34,426 bases of DNA from assembly GCA_021827485.1 (NCBI GenBank), contig JAKAVM010000049.1, positions 1-34,426 of the forward strand, given 5' to 3'. The notes under the pieces were generated by a model that was given only the letters and a program-made list of their open reading frames with translations, was not told where the DNA came from and did not search any database. Origin of the DNA: Actinomycetes bacterium. Lineage in GTDB: Bacteria; Actinomycetota; Acidimicrobiia; Acidimicrobiales; JAKAVM01. How positions within the stretch are numbered: position 1 is the first letter of the stretch; the number at the start of each line of letters is the position of its first letter. Position numbers and translations under genes: made by a program. Below are positions 1 through 12,610 of this stretch, one piece after another.

Positions 1-1
1 G

Positions 2-1366
2 ATCGATGACGTACTTACTTCTATCCACATTGAAGAACACGAAGTGGATGCTCGCGATACCAAACTAGGTGCCGAGGAAATAACGAGAGATATCCCGAAC
101 CTTTCTGAAGATATTCTCGCGGATCTTGACGATCGGGGCATCATACGTGTTGGTGCTGAAGTGGGAGCCGGAGATGTTTTGGTTGGCAAAGTAACTCCCA
201 AGGGAGAGACAGAGCTAACTCCAGAAGAGCGACTGCTGCGAGCTATATTTGGAGAGAAAGCTCGAGAGGTTCGTGATACTTCACTTAAGGTACCTCACGG
301 TGAATCGGGCAAAGTGATCGACGTGAAGGTTTTCTCCAGAGACGACTCGCACGAGCTTCCTCCTGGGGTAAATGAGCTTGTACGTGTCTACGTTGCTCAG
401 AAAAGGAAAATCTCTGAAGGCGATAAATTAGCAGGCCGACATGGCAACAAGGGAGTTATCTCCAAGATTCTTCCCGTTGAGGACATGCCTCACTTGGCAG
501 ACGGCACTCCCGTGGACATTATTCTAAACCCACTTGGTGTGCCGAGCCGTATGAATGTTGGACAGGTACTTGAATCTCACCTAGGTTATGCTGCTCGCTG
601 GGGATGGATTGGCGATGGAGTTGATGCGAGGCAGGAAGGTGTTTATCGTAAAACGAGACCTAGGACGGAGCCGGAAGTTAGAATTGCAACTCCAGTTTTT
701 GACGGTGCCCACTGGGATGAGGAAGATAAATCAGGAGATAAGCCAACAATTAAGAGAATTTTTGAGACTCTGAAATCTGATTCTGCCCTAGACAAGAATG
801 TGAGGCAGATCCAAAACGATGGAAAGGTAACCCTTTACAATGGGAGAACTGGAGAGCCTTACGATCGTAATATCAGTGTCGGTTATGTATATATCCTCAA
901 ATTAGCTCACTTGGTTGACGATAAGATACACGCTCGGTCGACAGGGCCATATTCGATGATTACCCAACAGCCACTCGGGGGTAAGGCGCAGTTTGGCGGC
1001 CAACGCTTTGGCGAGATGGAAGTGTGGGCACTAGAAGCCTATGGTGCAGCATATGCCTTACAGGAGCTATTGACAATCAAATCCGATGACGTTCTGGGAA
1101 GGGTAAAAGTGTACGAGGCAATTGTCAAAGGAGACAACATCCCCGAGCCCGGTATACCTGAGAGTTTCAAGGTCTTGATCAAAGAGATGCAGGCCTTATG
1201 TTTGAACGTTGAGGTAATGTCCAAGTCTGGCGAAGAGATTGAAATGCGCGAACTCGACGAGGATGTTTATAGAACCGCTGAGGAGCTTGGTATTGATATA
1301 TCTCGTCCCGAGAGAGGTTCTGATGAAGAAGACGCACGTAGAATGAGTGAAAGGAGCTTCCGTTGA
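2..1366 (+). CDS. rpoB: DNA-directed RNA polymerase subunit beta, 3' part (5' end outside window)
   Basis: Frame open from base 2 ([33 protein letters not shown]...); RpoB C-terminal motifs [49 protein letters not shown]. Confidence 0.98.
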   Translation: MDDVLTSIHIEEHEVDARDTKLGAEEITRDIPNLSEDILADLDDRGIIRVGAEVGAGDVLVGKVTPKGETELTPEERLLRAIFGEKAREVRDTSLKVPHGESGKVIDVKVFSRDDSHELPPGVNELVRVYVAQKRKISEGDKLAGRHGNKGVISKILPVEDMPHLADGTPVDIILNPLGVPSRMNVGQVLESHLGYAARWGWIGDGVDARQEGVYRKTRPRTEPEVRIATPVFDGAHWDEEDKSGDKPTIKRIFETLKSDSALDKNVRQIQNDGKVTLYNGRTGEPYDRNISVGYVYILKLAHLVDDKIHARSTGPYSMITQQPLGGKAQFGGQRFGEMEVWALEAYGAAYALQELLTIKSDDVLGRVKVYEAIVKGDNIPEPGIPESFKVLIKEMQALCLNVEVMSKSGEEIEMRELDEDVYRTAEELGIDISRPERGSDEEDARRMSERSFR

Positions 1367-4300
1367 TTGATGTAAATGACTTTGATCAGCTTCGTATAGG
1401 TTTGGCGACAGCCCATTCAATTAGGACGTGGTCTAATGGCGAGGTTAAGAAGCCAGAGACGATCAACTATCGCACATTGCGACCGGAAAAAGACGGACTT
1501 TTTTGCGAGAAGATTTTCGGACCCATGAAGGACTGGGAGTGCTATTGCGGAAAATATAAGAGGGTTCGTTTCAAGGGAATCATATGCGAGCGGTGCGGCG
1601 TTGAAGTAACGCGATCCAAAGTCCGAAGAGAGCGCATGGGCCATATTGAACTTGCGGCATCAGTTGTGCACATCTGGTATCTAAGAGGCACTCGAAGCTG
1701 GTTGGCGTATCTCTTGATGGGCACGCAGCCCCGAGAAGAGCTCAAGGCCAAGCAACTTGAGAAAGTGATCTACTTTGCGGCAAACCTTGTTACTTGGGTG
1801 GATGAGGAACGTCTGCATGAAGATTTGCCGAATTTAGAGGCTCAGATGCTCGAAGAGCTAGAAGAGATTGCCAAGCAGCGCGATCTCGATGTAGATCGTA
1901 AGTTCAAGATGCTGGAGAGCGAGATTGCTGAACTCGAGAAGGCGGGAGCAAAAGATACGGAAATCAAGGCCAAGCAACGTGCTTATGATAAAGAGATTTC
2001 GGCAATTCGCGATAGGGCTGAAGCTGAGATTGATCTAGCTCGCAAGGCTTTTGATGAGCTATCCGGACTCTTCCCACGCAAAATTATTGAAGATGAGCTT
2101 CTGTGGAGAGAACTCACCTTCCGCTATGAAGAGTACTTCAGTGGCGGGATGGGAGCTGAAGCCATCGCTTCACTAATCGAGAAGATTGATTTTGATGAAG
2201 AGGAAATTAAACTACGTGCAGCGATAGAACCGGGCGAAGGGGTAAGACCTTTGTCGGTTCAGCGCAAGCAGAAAGCAATTAAGCGACTCAAGATTGTATC
2301 TGCTTTCAATCGTCGTGATGAAAATGGACGCAGGGTAAATGATCCGAAAGCAATGATATTAGATGCAGTGCCAGTGATCCCACCTGATTTGCGCCCCATG
2401 GTCCAGCTCGATGGTGGACGATTCGCAACGTCTGACCTAAACGATCTGTATCGCCGAGTCATCAACAGGAACAATCGACTAAAGCGACTACTGGATCTGG
2501 GCGCTCCTGAGATCATTGTTAACAACGAGAAGAGAATGCTGCAAGAAGCTGTCGACGCGCTCTTTGATAATGGACGTCGTGGGCGGCCGGTTGCGGGTCC
2601 GGGCAATCGTCCACTCAAGTCTCTTGCCGACATGCTCAAAGGCAAGCAAGGTCGTTTTCGTCAAAACCTACTCGGAAAGCGTGTTGACTACTCGGGACGA
2701 TCGGTAATTGTCGTAGGGCCTAATCTCAAACTGCATCAATGCGGCTTACCCAAGCTGATGGCTTTAGAGCTATTCAAGCCTTTTGTGATGAAGAAATTGG
2801 TCGACCAAGAACTCGCTCAAAATATCAAGTCGGCAAAGCGCATGGTTGAGCGACGGAGGCCCCAGGTTTGGGATGTTTTAGAAGACGTGATTCACGAGCA
2901 TCCAGTTTTGTTGAATCGCGCCCCGACGTTGCACAGGTTGGGAATCCAAGCGTTCGAACCAGTCTTAGTTGAAGGTAAGGCAATTCAAATCCACCCACTG
3001 GTCTGCACAGCTTTCAATGCTGACTTTGATGGTGATCAGATGGCAGTGCATCTTCCGCTGTCAGCTGAGGCCCAAGCAGAGGCAAGAGTTCTCATGCTTT
3101 CAGCAAATAATGTACTCTCGCCCGCAACAGGTAGGCCGATTACGGTACCGACTCACGACATGGTCTTCGGCGCGTATTATCTGACTATTGTCAAAGACAA
3201 TGCCCGAGGTGAAGGCAGGTTATTTAGACATCTTCATGAGATAGAAAGAGCTTATGAAGCTGGCGAGTTGGATCTTCAAGCAAAGATTAAAGTACGTGTC
3301 ACGGATGGGATCACGCCAGCCTGGGAACAAGGCCGTCAAGAGATAGCGACTTCCGTTGCGGTGGATATCCCAGAGGGAACTCTCGGTAATATTGCGAGGG
3401 AAGAACTTGTGATGCCTGAGCATGGTGATTCCATTGACGTAGAAACAACCGCCGGTCGGGTTATCTTCAATACAGCACTGCCTCAGGGATTTAGGTTTGT
3501 AAATGAAATAGTTGGCCGACGTAACACTCCTATCGGAACCATCGTCGAAGAGATTGTCTCGCAATTTCCTAAGATCGTCGTAGCTCAAAGTTTGGATCGA
3601 ATCAAGGAGCTTGGCTTTAGATATGCGACCCAGTCAGGATTGACGATTTCTATTGACGATGTGAAGATTCCAGAGTCCAAGGCGGAAATTCTTGATCGCT
3701 ATGAGCAGGAAGCTGAGAAGGCAGAGGTTCAGTTCAAACGTGGAGTCATAACTGATGATGAACGACGACAAAAAGAAGTTGAAGTATGGACGTCTGCCAA
3801 CTCTGAAGTGGGTAAGGCCATGGAATCAGCATTGTCTGCTATAGAATTCAACCCACTTGACATGATGGTTGACTCGGGAGCACGAGGTAACTCGCAGCAG
3901 ATCCGCCAGATTGCAGGTATGAAGGGTTTGGTATCTAACCCTCGGGGTGAGATGATTCCCCGTCCTATCAAATCCTCTTTCCGTGAAGGTCTATCAGTTC
4001 TCGAATACTTCATCTCAACACACGGTGCCAGAAAGGGTCTAGCTGATACGGCACTTCGAACAGCTGACTCGGGATACCTAACCAGAAGGCTGGTTGACGT
4101 AGCGCAAGAATTGATCGTTCGTGAGGATGACTGCGAGACCACCAGGGGAATTTGGATTGATGATATCAAACCTGATGAAGCAAGCCATCGAAGCTACCTT
4201 GAGACTCGAATATACGGACGGATTCTTGCTGAGCCGGTTGAGCTTTCCGATGGGACGATATTTGAAGCCGGTACAGTCATTACAGATAGAGAACTCGCTG

Positions 4301-5637
4301 CAATGCGTGATGATCCAAGCGTCGAGAAAATTCGGGCAAGATCTGTATTGACCTGTGACGCTCGTTTTGGCGTTTGTAAGACTTGCTATGGACAGTCCCT
4401 CGCAACTGGAAAACTAATCGAGCTTGGTGAAGCTGTTGGAGTAATTGCAGCTCAGTCAATTGGTGAGCCGGGAACTCAGCTAACTATGCGTACCTTCCAC
4501 ACCGGAGGTGTTGCAGGTGAGGATATCACTCACGGTTTACCTAGAGTCGTAGAGCTTTTTGAGGCCAGAACGCCTAAAGGTGCTGCAATCCTAGTTCGTA
4601 AATCTGGAGTGGCTAGAGTGGTGCAAGCCGATGACGGTAGTCGTGAGGTGACAGTAGTCTCCGATGATGGAAGCGAAGAAGTATATTCCGTTGGACCACG
4701 TGCCCATATGGAAGTGAAAGATGGGCAGGAAATATCTGCTGGCGATTCTATCGTAGACGGTCCCAAGGACCCCAAGGAACTTGTTGACATCAAGGGTATT
4801 CGAGATACACAGCAGTACTTAGTCGAAGAAGTGCAGAAAGTTTACCGTGACCAAGGTGTATCTATACACGATAAGCATATCGAACTAATCGTTCGACAGA
4901 TGTTGCGTAGGGTTGCCGTTGTGGAACCCGGTGATTCGCTTTTCTTACCGGGAGAAAGAGTTGACTCTTATACCTATCAAGAGATCAATCGCGAGCTTGC
5001 CAAAGAGGGGAAGAAACCGGCTGAAGGTCGTCCGGAGTTGATGGGGATTACCAAGGCATCGTTGGCAACAGATTCTTGGCTTTCGGCTGCATCTTTCCAG
5101 GAAACAACCAGGGTACTGACCGAAGCGGCGATCGAGGGCAAATCTGATGGTTTGTTGGGCCTCAAGGAAAACATCATAATTGGAAAGCTGATTCCTGCTG
5201 GCTCTGGGATGGAGCGGTATCGTTCAATAGGAATGGATGCTCCGGAAGCAGAGAAGATGACCTTCTGGTCCTCATCTGATGCTGAAAGTGATGATTTGGC
5301 TGCATGGCTCAGAGATTCTGGCGGAACTAGTCAAGCAACACGTTCGATGGCCGAGATGATGAGCGACTCGTTCGGAAGTGCGCTTACCAGAGCCAAGGAG
5401 ACGGTTCTGGAAGCCGAGCAGGGCAGATCACAAGCAATGAGTTGGGATGAAGCGCAAGTTGTAGCCGACAATTGGAGCAGTCCTTCTTCAGACGAAGATG
5501 CTTGGCTGCAAGAGGAAGTTTTTGAAGGCGGGTTCGATCCTTCCCAGGCCGACGGATTCTTTGTAGAGGAGCTGAGCGAGGAGAGTTCTTCTCTTGGTGA
5601 CGAGCCTGAGATTTTTGGTGCTGGCGGACTAAACTAG
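1363..5637 (+). CDS. rpoC: DNA-directed RNA polymerase subunit beta' with ~127 aa acidic C-terminal extension; TTG start overlaps rpoB stop (TTGA)
   Basis: Zinc motif [23 protein letters not shown], catalytic [13 protein letters not shown]-terminal [16 protein letters not shown]. Confidence 0.98.
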   Translation: MIDVNDFDQLRIGLATAHSIRTWSNGEVKKPETINYRTLRPEKDGLFCEKIFGPMKDWECYCGKYKRVRFKGIICERCGVEVTRSKVRRERMGHIELAASVVHIWYLRGTRSWLAYLLMGTQPREELKAKQLEKVIYFAANLVTWVDEERLHEDLPNLEAQMLEELEEIAKQRDLDVDRKFKMLESEIAELEKAGAKDTEIKAKQRAYDKEISAIRDRAEAEIDLARKAFDELSGLFPRKIIEDELLWRELTFRYEEYFSGGMGAEAIASLIEKIDFDEEEIKLRAAIEPGEGVRPLSVQRKQKAIKRLKIVSAFNRRDENGRRVNDPKAMILDAVPVIPPDLRPMVQLDGGRFATSDLNDLYRRVINRNNRLKRLLDLGAPEIIVNNEKRMLQEAVDALFDNGRRGRPVAGPGNRPLKSLADMLKGKQGRFRQNLLGKRVDYSGRSVIVVGPNLKLHQCGLPKLMALELFKPFVMKKLVDQELAQNIKSAKRMVERRRPQVWDVLEDVIHEHPVLLNRAPTLHRLGIQAFEPVLVEGKAIQIHPLVCTAFNADFDGDQMAVHLPLSAEAQAEARVLMLSANNVLSPATGRPITVPTHDMVFGAYYLTIVKDNARGEGRLFRHLHEIERAYEAGELDLQAKIKVRVTDGITPAWEQGRQEIATSVAVDIPEGTLGNIAREELVMPEHGDSIDVETTAGRVIFNTALPQGFRFVNEIVGRRNTPIGTIVEEIVSQFPKIVVAQSLDRIKELGFRYATQSGLTISIDDVKIPESKAEILDRYEQEAEKAEVQFKRGVITDDERRQKEVEVWTSANSEVGKAMESALSAIEFNPLDMMVDSGARGNSQQIRQIAGMKGLVSNPRGEMIPRPIKSSFREGLSVLEYFISTHGARKGLADTALRTADSGYLTRRLVDVAQELIVREDDCETTRGIWIDDIKPDEASHRSYLETRIYGRILAEPVELSDGTIFEAGTVITDRELAAMRDDPSVEKIRARSVLTCDARFGVCKTCYGQSLATGKLIELGEAVGVIAAQSIGEPGTQLTMRTFHTGGVAGEDITHGLPRVVELFEARTPKGAAILVRKSGVARVVQADDGSREVTVVSDDGSEEVYSVGPRAHMEVKDGQEISAGDSIVDGPKDPKELVDIKGIRDTQQYLVEEVQKVYRDQGVSIHDKHIELIVRQMLRRVAVVEPGDSLFLPGERVDSYTYQEINRELAKEGKKPAEGRPELMGITKASLATDSWLSAASFQETTRVLTEAAIEGKSDGLLGLKENIIIGKLIPAGSGMERYRSIGMDAPEAEKMTFWSSSDAESDDLAAWLRDSGGTSQATRSMAEMMSDSFGSALTRAKETVLEAEQGRSQAMSWDEAQVVADNWSSPSSDEDAWLQEEVFEGGFDPSQADGFFVEELSEESSSLGDEPEIFGAGGLN

Positions 5638-5649
5638 GAAAATCTGCTT

Positions 5650-7599
5650 TTGGCGAAACCATGGTTTAGAATAAGTTGCTACTTCACTGGCGTGTTACTA
5701 GTAGCCCAACTAGCGGTGGCTGCGCTTGGAGTAAGTGAGAGCTACGCGCTTGGTTCCTATGTGAATGCTCGAGGTTCCTCGCAACTTCTCCACGTCAAGG
5801 CCGGGGACTCTTCACCATTGACAAGTTCGAGTAACGATCCCTTGACCTGGTCGGCACCGTTGACAATAGACAATCAGCCCTCCAGTGCAAGGACAAGAAA
5901 TATCAATTCTATATCGTGTCCAACAATAGACCTTTGTGTAGCAGCTGATTCAAATGGACAGATACTCTACTCTACGACCCCATCTGTTGACGGTGCTTCA
6001 AGTTGGACTATTGTGAAAGTTGACTCAGGCAATTACATTTACGCTGTTACCTGTCCCTCTGCAACACTGTGTATCGCATCTGACGCAAATGGTAATTTCA
6101 TTACTTCAACTAATCCAACCGGTGGTGCGAGTGCATGGACAGTCGATAAAGTCGACGGAGGAAACGCAATATTTGATGTCTCCTGCCCTAGTTCAAACTT
6201 ATGTTTTGCAGCCGATATTGGTGGAAATGTCTTGTGGTCGTCTAATCCGGGAGCTTCATCACCATCATGGACAGTTATAAGCTTGGACCCAGCTAATGGA
6301 CTCTTTTCTATCGACTGCCCAAGTACTATTGTTTGTGTCGCTACTGATCCCAATGGAAACCTGTGGGTTTCAACCCAACCAACCGGCTCGTCTTCTTCTT
6401 GGTCTGAAAAAGATATAGATCAAACAAACTTTATTGTCGGCCTAGCGTGCCCGTCGACTGGACTATGTATTGCAGGTGATAGTTCGGGAAACTTGTTGAT
6501 TTCTGCCACGCAATATGTTCCGCTTTCAAGCTGGACAGTAATCTCAATCCCCGGAGCAGGATTTATAGCTTCGATCAGCTGTCCAAGTATTTCGCTATGT
6601 ATTGCTACTGACAGCAAAGGAAATGTCATTTATTCAACTGATCCGGCCGGTGGTCAGGCTAGTTGGCAGGTCGCAAGCGCCGACCCAGGAGAATCTATTT
6701 ATTCAATATCGTGTCCAAATACAAGTATCTGCTTGGCCGGTGATGGAAACAATTCGATTGTTATAGGTACTTCTACCTCTTCACAATCGCCGCCAGGTCA
6801 AAGCGGAACAAATGAGGGATATTGGATGCTTTCTCAAGCAGGTCAAGTTTACAATTTTGGAACTGCAAAAAACTACGGATATCCTACATATGGCCCCGGC
6901 CAGGCACAGGCAGGCGCAATTGCTGGAATCCCGGGCGGTGGAGGGTATTGGGTTGTATCGACCCAAGGCCAAGTAAGCGCGTATGGGTCTGCTCCTAGCT
7001 TGACTCCAAGTTCAAGCCCAACTACTAACGTTGTTACAATTGCTTCGACTCATGACGGGAAGGGCTACTGGCTTGCAACTGGCGGGGGTCAGATTCTCAC
7101 CGCTGGAGACGCTGTCAACTACGGTTCACCGTCTCAATCAGGAATTTCTCTCAACAAACCTATTGTGAATATGGTTCCAACTTCTGATGGTAAAGGATAC
7201 TGGTTACTTGCAGGCGATGGAGGAGTGTTTGCCTATGGGGATGCGGTGTTCTATGGGTCAATGGGAGCGACTGGGCTAATATATCCCGCAATTGCGATGT
7301 TCCCGACGCAAGACTCTAAAGGATATTGGTTCGCAGGGACAGATGGAAATGTCTACACCTTTGGAGACGCTGTTTTTTACGGCTCTTCCAAGCAGATTTT
7401 GCCGTCGCAGCCCCCCGGAGGTGCGAATTCCTTCGTGCCGAATAAACCCATCAATGGAATAGTGGCTACAAGCGATTCGCAGGGCTATTGGCTGGTAGCT
7501 CAAGACGGAGGCGTATTTGCCTTTGGGGATGCTGGATTTGTGGGTTCCCTTGGTGGCAACCCGCCAAATTCTCCAATTGTAGGTTTTGCTCCGGATTAG
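5650..7599 (+). CDS. P1: exported repeat protein; signal peptide, 7 x ~44 aa (I/V)SCPSxxLCxAxDxxGN repeats, then 6 GYW...FGDAxFYGS repeats
   Basis: TTG start with AGGA SD overlapping rpoC stop; hydrophobic N-terminus WFRISCYFTGVLLVAQLAVAALG; repeats read from the translation. Confidence 0.85.
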   Translation: MAKPWFRISCYFTGVLLVAQLAVAALGVSESYALGSYVNARGSSQLLHVKAGDSSPLTSSSNDPLTWSAPLTIDNQPSSARTRNINSISCPTIDLCVAADSNGQILYSTTPSVDGASSWTIVKVDSGNYIYAVTCPSATLCIASDANGNFITSTNPTGGASAWTVDKVDGGNAIFDVSCPSSNLCFAADIGGNVLWSSNPGASSPSWTVISLDPANGLFSIDCPSTIVCVATDPNGNLWVSTQPTGSSSSWSEKDIDQTNFIVGLACPSTGLCIAGDSSGNLLISATQYVPLSSWTVISIPGAGFIASISCPSISLCIATDSKGNVIYSTDPAGGQASWQVASADPGESIYSISCPNTSICLAGDGNNSIVIGTSTSSQSPPGQSGTNEGYWMLSQAGQVYNFGTAKNYGYPTYGPGQAQAGAIAGIPGGGGYWVVSTQGQVSAYGSAPSLTPSSSPTTNVVTIASTHDGKGYWLATGGGQILTAGDAVNYGSPSQSGISLNKPIVNMVPTSDGKGYWLLAGDGGVFAYGDAVFYGSMGATGLIYPAIAMFPTQDSKGYWFAGTDGNVYTFGDAVFYGSSKQILPSQPPGGANSFVPNKPINGIVATSDSQGYWLVAQDGGVFAFGDAGFVGSLGGNPPNSPIVGFAPD

Positions 7600-7677
7600 C
7601 AAATCTGGCCCAAGTCAGGAATGTGGACCTTTAGAATCAGCAAATCTGGCCCAAGTTATTGATATGGCCTTTTAGAA
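7596..7677. repeat. Imperfect tandem repeat, 2 x 41 bp, core AGCAAATCTGGCCCAAGT (7598-7615 and 7639-7656)
   Basis: Direct inspection; 18-bp cores identical, both units end in TTTAGAA. Confidence 0.9.
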
Positions 7678-7723
7678 CATGCATTTGCCCTGAGCCCACG
7701 AAATAACGTAACATTTTCCGACG

Positions 7724-7757
7724 CCGGAAATTCCGGTCTCTGCCCTGGCGGGCAGGG
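7724..7757. promoter_or_regulatory. Palindrome CCGGAAATTCCGG (7724-7736) and hairpin CTGCCC-TGGC-GGGCAG (7740-7755) upstream of rpsL
   Basis: Inverted repeats in the 320-bp gap before rpsL; function unknown. Confidence 0.4.
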
Positions 7758-7919
7758 ACACTCTGTTAGTTGAAGTTGGAACCCACGAAGACTTAGATGT
7801 CAGTTGCTCGCTGCGAGTAAATATCTCTGCGACGGGTTGTCGTGACTGACAAGCGAAGAGTTTGGGAGAGATGGATCTAGAGTATAGACGTTTTTAGAAA
7901 GGTTTTTGAAAGATATAAA

Positions 7920-8294
7920 GTGCCCACAATTTCTCAACTAGTGCGCAAAGGTCGCACCGACAAGCGGACTAAGTCCAAGACTCCCGCATTGAAGTCCTCG
8001 CCACAACGACGAGGAGTGTGCACTCGCGTTTACACAACTACGCCCAAGAAGCCTAACTCTGCGCTGCGTAAGATAGCCAGGGTCAGACTTTCCTCAGGGG
8101 CCGAAGTGACTGCATATATTCCGGGGGTGGGACACAATCTTCAAGAGCACTCAATAGTTTTAGTCCGAGGTGGAAGGGTGAAAGATGTTCCGGGGGTACG
8201 TTACAAGATAGTACGAGGAGCGCTTGATACAGCTGGCGTTGGCAATAGAAAGCAAGCGCGCAGCCGTTATGGGGCCAAGAAGGAAGGCTCTTAG
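7920..8294 (+). CDS. rpsL: 30S ribosomal protein uS12
   Basis: [12 protein letters not shown]..., [48 protein letters not shown] start. Confidence 0.98.
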   Translation: MPTISQLVRKGRTDKRTKSKTPALKSSPQRRGVCTRVYTTTPKKPNSALRKIARVRLSSGAEVTAYIPGVGHNLQEHSIVLVRGGRVKDVPGVRYKIVRGALDTAGVGNRKQARSRYGAKKEGS

Positions 8295-8300
8295 TAAGAT

Positions 8301-8771
8301 ATGCCTAGGAAAGGACCACCTGCTCGACGCGAACTGATTCCTGATCCAGTTTACAACTCAGTTCAAGTCACTCAACTGACCAACCGAGTTCTCTCGCGTG
8401 GCAAGAGAACTCTTGCCGAGCGAATTGTCTACGGAGCGATGGATATTATCCGCTCAAAGACAGAAGAAGATCCGTTGGCTGTCCTGAGGCGGGCAATTGA
8501 AAATACTCGTCCAGCTCTTGAGATAAGAAGTCGCAGGGTCGGTGGAGCAACCTATCAGGTTCCAATGGATGTGCGTCCAAAACGAGCTTCCACACTTTCA
8601 ATCCGATGGCTGGTAACACATTCCAAGCAACGCAAAGAAAAGACTATGGCCGAAAGACTAGCCAACGAAGTTCTGGATGCATCTAACGGTGTTGGTTCGG
8701 CAGTCAAGCGCAAAGAAGATATGCACAAGATGGCAGAATCCAATAGAGCTTTTGCCCATTATCGTTGGTAG
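8301..8771 (+). CDS. rpsG: 30S ribosomal protein uS7
   Basis: [20 protein letters not shown]..., [24 protein letters not shown]. Confidence 0.98.
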   Translation: MPRKGPPARRELIPDPVYNSVQVTQLTNRVLSRGKRTLAERIVYGAMDIIRSKTEEDPLAVLRRAIENTRPALEIRSRRVGGATYQVPMDVRPKRASTLSIRWLVTHSKQRKEKTMAERLANEVLDASNGVGSAVKRKEDMHKMAESNRAFAHYRW

Positions 8772-8799
8772 TTTAGAAGTTTTTGTTTAGGAATAATCG

Positions 8800-10905
8800 A
8801 TGGGAGATATGAGCGCGCTTAGGGAATTTCCACTTGCCAAGACCCGAAACATTGGGATCATGGCCCATATCGACGCGGGAAAAACCACGACCACTGAGCG
8901 GATCCTGTTCTACACAGGCCGCAATTACAAGATCGGCGAAGTGCATGAGGGTGCCGCCACAATGGACTGGATGGCCCAAGAACAAGAGCGCGGAATAACG
9001 ATTACTTCCGCCGCGACAACTTGCAAGTGGCGCGACACCTGGATCAATATTATTGATACTCCGGGACACGTTGATTTTACCGTTGAGGTTGAGAGATCGC
9101 TTCGAGTCCTGGATGGAGCAGTTGCTGTATTCGATGCCGTTGCAGGGGTTGAGCCACAAACCGAGACCGTTTGGCGCCAAGCTAATAAGTATGCGGTTCC
9201 TCGCATTTGCTTTGTCAACAAGATGGATAGGGTTGGGGCCAACTTTGAACGTACTGTCGAGATGATTCGTGATCGTCTTCAAGGTAATGTAGCAATAATT
9301 CAGCTTCCGATTGGCTCAGAAGGCGACTTTCGAGGAGTTGTAGATCTCGTTGAGATGAAAGCTATCGTATGGTCAGACGATGAATCGAAAGGTTCGCAGT
9401 TCGATACCCTAGACATTCCCGGTGATCTTCAAGCACAAGCTGACGAGGCGCGTCACCAACTTATTGATGTCATTTCTAACTATGACGATAACGTGATGGA
9501 AAAGTATATATCGGAAGAAGAGATTACTGCTGATGATATTAGGAAGGCTTTGCGCAAAGCTACAATAGCGTCACAAATAGTACCGATTCTGTGTGGATCT
9601 GCTTTCAAGAATAAAGGTGTACAGCCACTCTTGGACTCTGTGAGTGATTTTCTTCCATCTCCTCTGGATATTCCTGCAACCAAGGGAACTAATCCTAAGA
9701 ATTCCGAGGAAGTGGTCGAGCGCCCCGCACAAGATGATGCTCCTTTTTCAGCACTTGCTTTCAAGATCATGACAGATCCTTACGTTGGCAAACTCACTTA
9801 TCTGCGTGTTTATTCAGGTTCTTTGGACAAAGGTGCAACTGTGCTCAATACAACCAAGGACAAGAAAGAACGTATTGGACGTGTCCTACAGATGCATGCC
9901 AACCACCGAGAAGATAGGGACGCAGTTTTTACGGGAGATATCATTGCCTGCGTTGGCCTCAAGTCGACTACAACTGGGGATACTCTTAGTGATCCAAGCC
10001 ATCCTATATTACTGGAGTCACTAACTTTCCCAGAGCCAGTTATCCACGTGGCAGTCGAGCCCAAAACCAAGGCAGATCAAGACAAGATGTCGAGAGCACT
10101 TTATGCTCTGTCAGAAGAAGATCCGACATTTCAGGTCCACTCTGACGAAGAGACCGGCCAAACTGTTATTTCAGGAATGGGAGAACTCCATCTTGAAGTT
10201 CTGGTGGACCGCATGCTTAGAGAGTTCTCCGTTGATGCAAACGTCGGCAAGCCTCAGGTAGCTTATCGTGAGACAATAAGATCAAATGCTCATAAAGTCG
10301 AAGGACGATATATTCGCCAAACAGGTGGACGTGGACAGTATGGACACGTATATCTTGACATTGAGCCGACTGGCCCTGGTGGAGGATATGAGTTCATCGA
10401 CAAGATCACAGGTGGTGTGATTCCCAAGGAATATATCTCCTCGGTCGATGCAGGAATTCAGGAAGCGCTTACATCTGGGGTACTAGCGGGGTATCCAACG
10501 GTAGATGTAAGGGTATCCCTAATTGATGGCTCCTACCATGACGTTGACTCTTCGGAAATGGCTTTCAAGATTGCTGGTTCAATGGCGGTCAAGGATGCCT
10601 GTAAGAAGGCCTCGCCTGTACTACTAGAGCCCATCATGGCAGTCGAGGTTGTTACCCCTGAAGACTACATGGGAGATGTTGTGGGTGACTTAAACAAGCG
10701 TCGAGGCAGGATAGAAGGGATGGAGCAACGTGGTTCCGACCAGGTAATTACCTCCCAAGTACCGCTGTCCGAAATGTTCGGCTACGCTACTGACCTGAGG
10801 TCGCGTACGCAAGGCCGAGCTACATATACAATGCAGTTCCATTCATATAATGAAGTTCCCGATTCGATCTCCAAGGAGATAGTCGCTCGGGTTCGGGGCG
10901 AATAA
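8800..10905 (+). CDS. fusA: Elongation factor G
   Basis: [58 protein letters not shown]; full length. Confidence 0.99.
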   Translation: MGDMSALREFPLAKTRNIGIMAHIDAGKTTTTERILFYTGRNYKIGEVHEGAATMDWMAQEQERGITITSAATTCKWRDTWINIIDTPGHVDFTVEVERSLRVLDGAVAVFDAVAGVEPQTETVWRQANKYAVPRICFVNKMDRVGANFERTVEMIRDRLQGNVAIIQLPIGSEGDFRGVVDLVEMKAIVWSDDESKGSQFDTLDIPGDLQAQADEARHQLIDVISNYDDNVMEKYISEEEITADDIRKALRKATIASQIVPILCGSAFKNKGVQPLLDSVSDFLPSPLDIPATKGTNPKNSEEVVERPAQDDAPFSALAFKIMTDPYVGKLTYLRVYSGSLDKGATVLNTTKDKKERIGRVLQMHANHREDRDAVFTGDIIACVGLKSTTTGDTLSDPSHPILLESLTFPEPVIHVAVEPKTKADQDKMSRALYALSEEDPTFQVHSDEETGQTVISGMGELHLEVLVDRMLREFSVDANVGKPQVAYRETIRSNAHKVEGRYIRQTGGRGQYGHVYLDIEPTGPGGGYEFIDKITGGVIPKEYISSVDAGIQEALTSGVLAGYPTVDVRVSLIDGSYHDVDSSEMAFKIAGSMAVKDACKKASPVLLEPIMAVEVVTPEDYMGDVVGDLNKRRGRIEGMEQRGSDQVITSQVPLSEMFGYATDLRSRTQGRATYTMQFHSYNEVPDSISKEIVARVRGE

Positions 10906-10941
10906 AAGCGAAAAAACAATAGAAACGGAGTAATTGAACAA

Positions 10942-12129
10942 ATGGCGAAGCAAAAGTTTGAGAGGAATAAGCCACACCTCAACGTTGGTACCATGGGACA
11001 CATTGACCATGGTAAGACGACACTTACAGCGGCTATTACCAAGTCGTTGGCGGACAAGAACCCCAATGTACACTTCACGCCTTTCGAAGATATTGACAAG
11101 GCCCCCGAAGAGCGCCAGCGTGGTATTACGATCTCCATAGCACACGTGGAGTATGAGACTGATAACCGTCACTATGCGCACGTTGATATGCCGGGTCACG
11201 CTGACTACATCAAGAACATGATCACCGGAGCCGCTCAAGTTGATGGTGCAATTCTGGTAGTTGCTGCAACTGACGGTCCAATGGCGCAAACGCGTGAGCA
11301 CGTTCTCTTAGCTCGCCAGGTAGGTGTTCCAAGCATCGTCGTTGCGCTAAATAAGTGCGATGCAGTTGATGATCCTGAGCTTCTTGATCTGGTCGAGTTG
11401 GAAGTAAGAGAGCTTCTGAACTTCTATGAGTTTCCAGGCGATGACACGCCAGTCGTGAGGATTTCTGCGTTGAAAGCTCTCGAAGGAGACGAAGCAGCGA
11501 AGGGCTGGATTTATGAGCTAATGGATGCAATCGATAGCTACATTCCCGAGCCAAAGAGAGATATCGACAAGCCATTCCTGATGCCGATTGAAGATGTATT
11601 TTCTATCACGGGACGAGGCACAGTTGTTACTGGTAAAGTTGAGCAGGGCAAAGTAAACACTGGTGATGAAGTTGAAATAGTTGGCTTGCGCACGACCCAG
11701 AAGACAGTTTGCACGGGGGTTGAAATGTTTAGAAAGATTCTCGATGAAGGCCAAGCCGGTGACAACATCGGAGCGCTCCTTCGAGGAACCAAGAAGGAAG
11801 ATGTTGAGCGCGGTCAAGTACTTTGCAAGCCTGGTTCGATTACACCTCACACTAATTTTGAAGCAAATGTCTATATCTTGACTAAGGAAGAAGGAGGTCG
11901 ACACAAGCCTTTCTTCCCCAACTATCGTCCTCAGTTCTATTTTAGAACTACTGACGTAACAGGAACGATTACCTTGCCAGAAGGTACCGAGATGATTATG
12001 CCTGGTGATAACACTGAGATGACTGTAGAGCTAGGTAAGCCAATTGCAATGGATGAAGGTCTGCGATTTGCTATCCGTGAAGGTGGTCGTACAGTGGGTG
12101 CCGGTCGAGTCACCAAGATCATCAAGTAA
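10942..12129 (+). CDS. tuf: Elongation factor Tu
   Basis: [59 protein letters not shown]. Confidence 0.99.
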   Translation: MAKQKFERNKPHLNVGTMGHIDHGKTTLTAAITKSLADKNPNVHFTPFEDIDKAPEERQRGITISIAHVEYETDNRHYAHVDMPGHADYIKNMITGAAQVDGAILVVAATDGPMAQTREHVLLARQVGVPSIVVALNKCDAVDDPELLDLVELEVRELLNFYEFPGDDTPVVRISALKALEGDEAAKGWIYELMDAIDSYIPEPKRDIDKPFLMPIEDVFSITGRGTVVTGKVEQGKVNTGDEVEIVGLRTTQKTVCTGVEMFRKILDEGQAGDNIGALLRGTKKEDVERGQVLCKPGSITPHTNFEANVYILTKEEGGRHKPFFPNYRPQFYFRTTDVTGTITLPEGTEMIMPGDNTEMTVELGKPIAMDEGLRFAIREGGRTVGAGRVTKIIK

Positions 12130-12184
12130 CCGATTCGATACTTTTTGAGAAAAGTTATCAGGAAGAGATAGTAGATAGCAGATT

Positions 12185-12514
12185 ATGGCAGACAGCAACA
12201 GGCAAAAAATACGGATTCGTCTGAAAGCATACGATCACGAGATCATAGATCAGTCGACCCGCAAGATTGTCGAGACTGTTTTGCGTACGCAGGCCAAGGT
12301 GCACGGGCCGATTCCTCTTCCCACCGAAAAGCATCGTTACACGGTTATCAGGTCGCCGCACAAGTATAAAGACTCTCGGGAGCACTTTGAGATGCGGGTT
12401 CACAAGCGTCTTATCGACATAGTTGACCATACTCCTAAGACAGTGGACTCGCTTCAACGTCTTGACCTGCCAGCTGGCGTTGATATCGAGATTAAGCTCA
12501 AGGTAAACGGATAG
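12185..12514 (+). CDS. rpsJ: 30S ribosomal protein uS10
   Basis: [65 protein letters not shown]. Confidence 0.98.
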   Translation: MADSNRQKIRIRLKAYDHEIIDQSTRKIVETVLRTQAKVHGPIPLPTEKHRYTVIRSPHKYKDSREHFEMRVHKRLIDIVDHTPKTVDSLQRLDLPAGVDIEIKLKVNG

Positions 12515-12568
12515 TAAGTCGGGGTAGATTTTTTCGGTCTTTTCGATGTGAAATTTTCGAAGAGGGCC

Positions 12569-12582
12569 GCTATAATATCACC
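12569..12582 (+). promoter_or_regulatory. Candidate -10 region GC-TATAAT-ATCACC of an internal promoter before rplC
   Basis: Perfect TATAAT at 12571-12576 in a long gap; no convincing -35. Confidence 0.55.
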
Positions 12583-12610
12583 TCACAACCTTCAATTTGG
12601 TGGAGTATTT

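Noticed and set aside
3729-4169. 146-aa minus-strand ORF inside rpoC (also 2259-2645, 3220-3588)
   Set aside because: Antisense to conserved RpoC codons; low-complexity Ser/Arg composition typical of shadow ORFs.
7950-8200. Possible streptomycin-resistance substitutions in rpsL
   Set aside because: Region reads [11 protein letters not shown] and RGGRVKD with wild-type lysines; no resistance signature.
8773-9282. 169-aa minus-strand ORF opposite fusA start
   Set aside because: Shadow ORF antisense to highly conserved EF-G; no recognisable domain.
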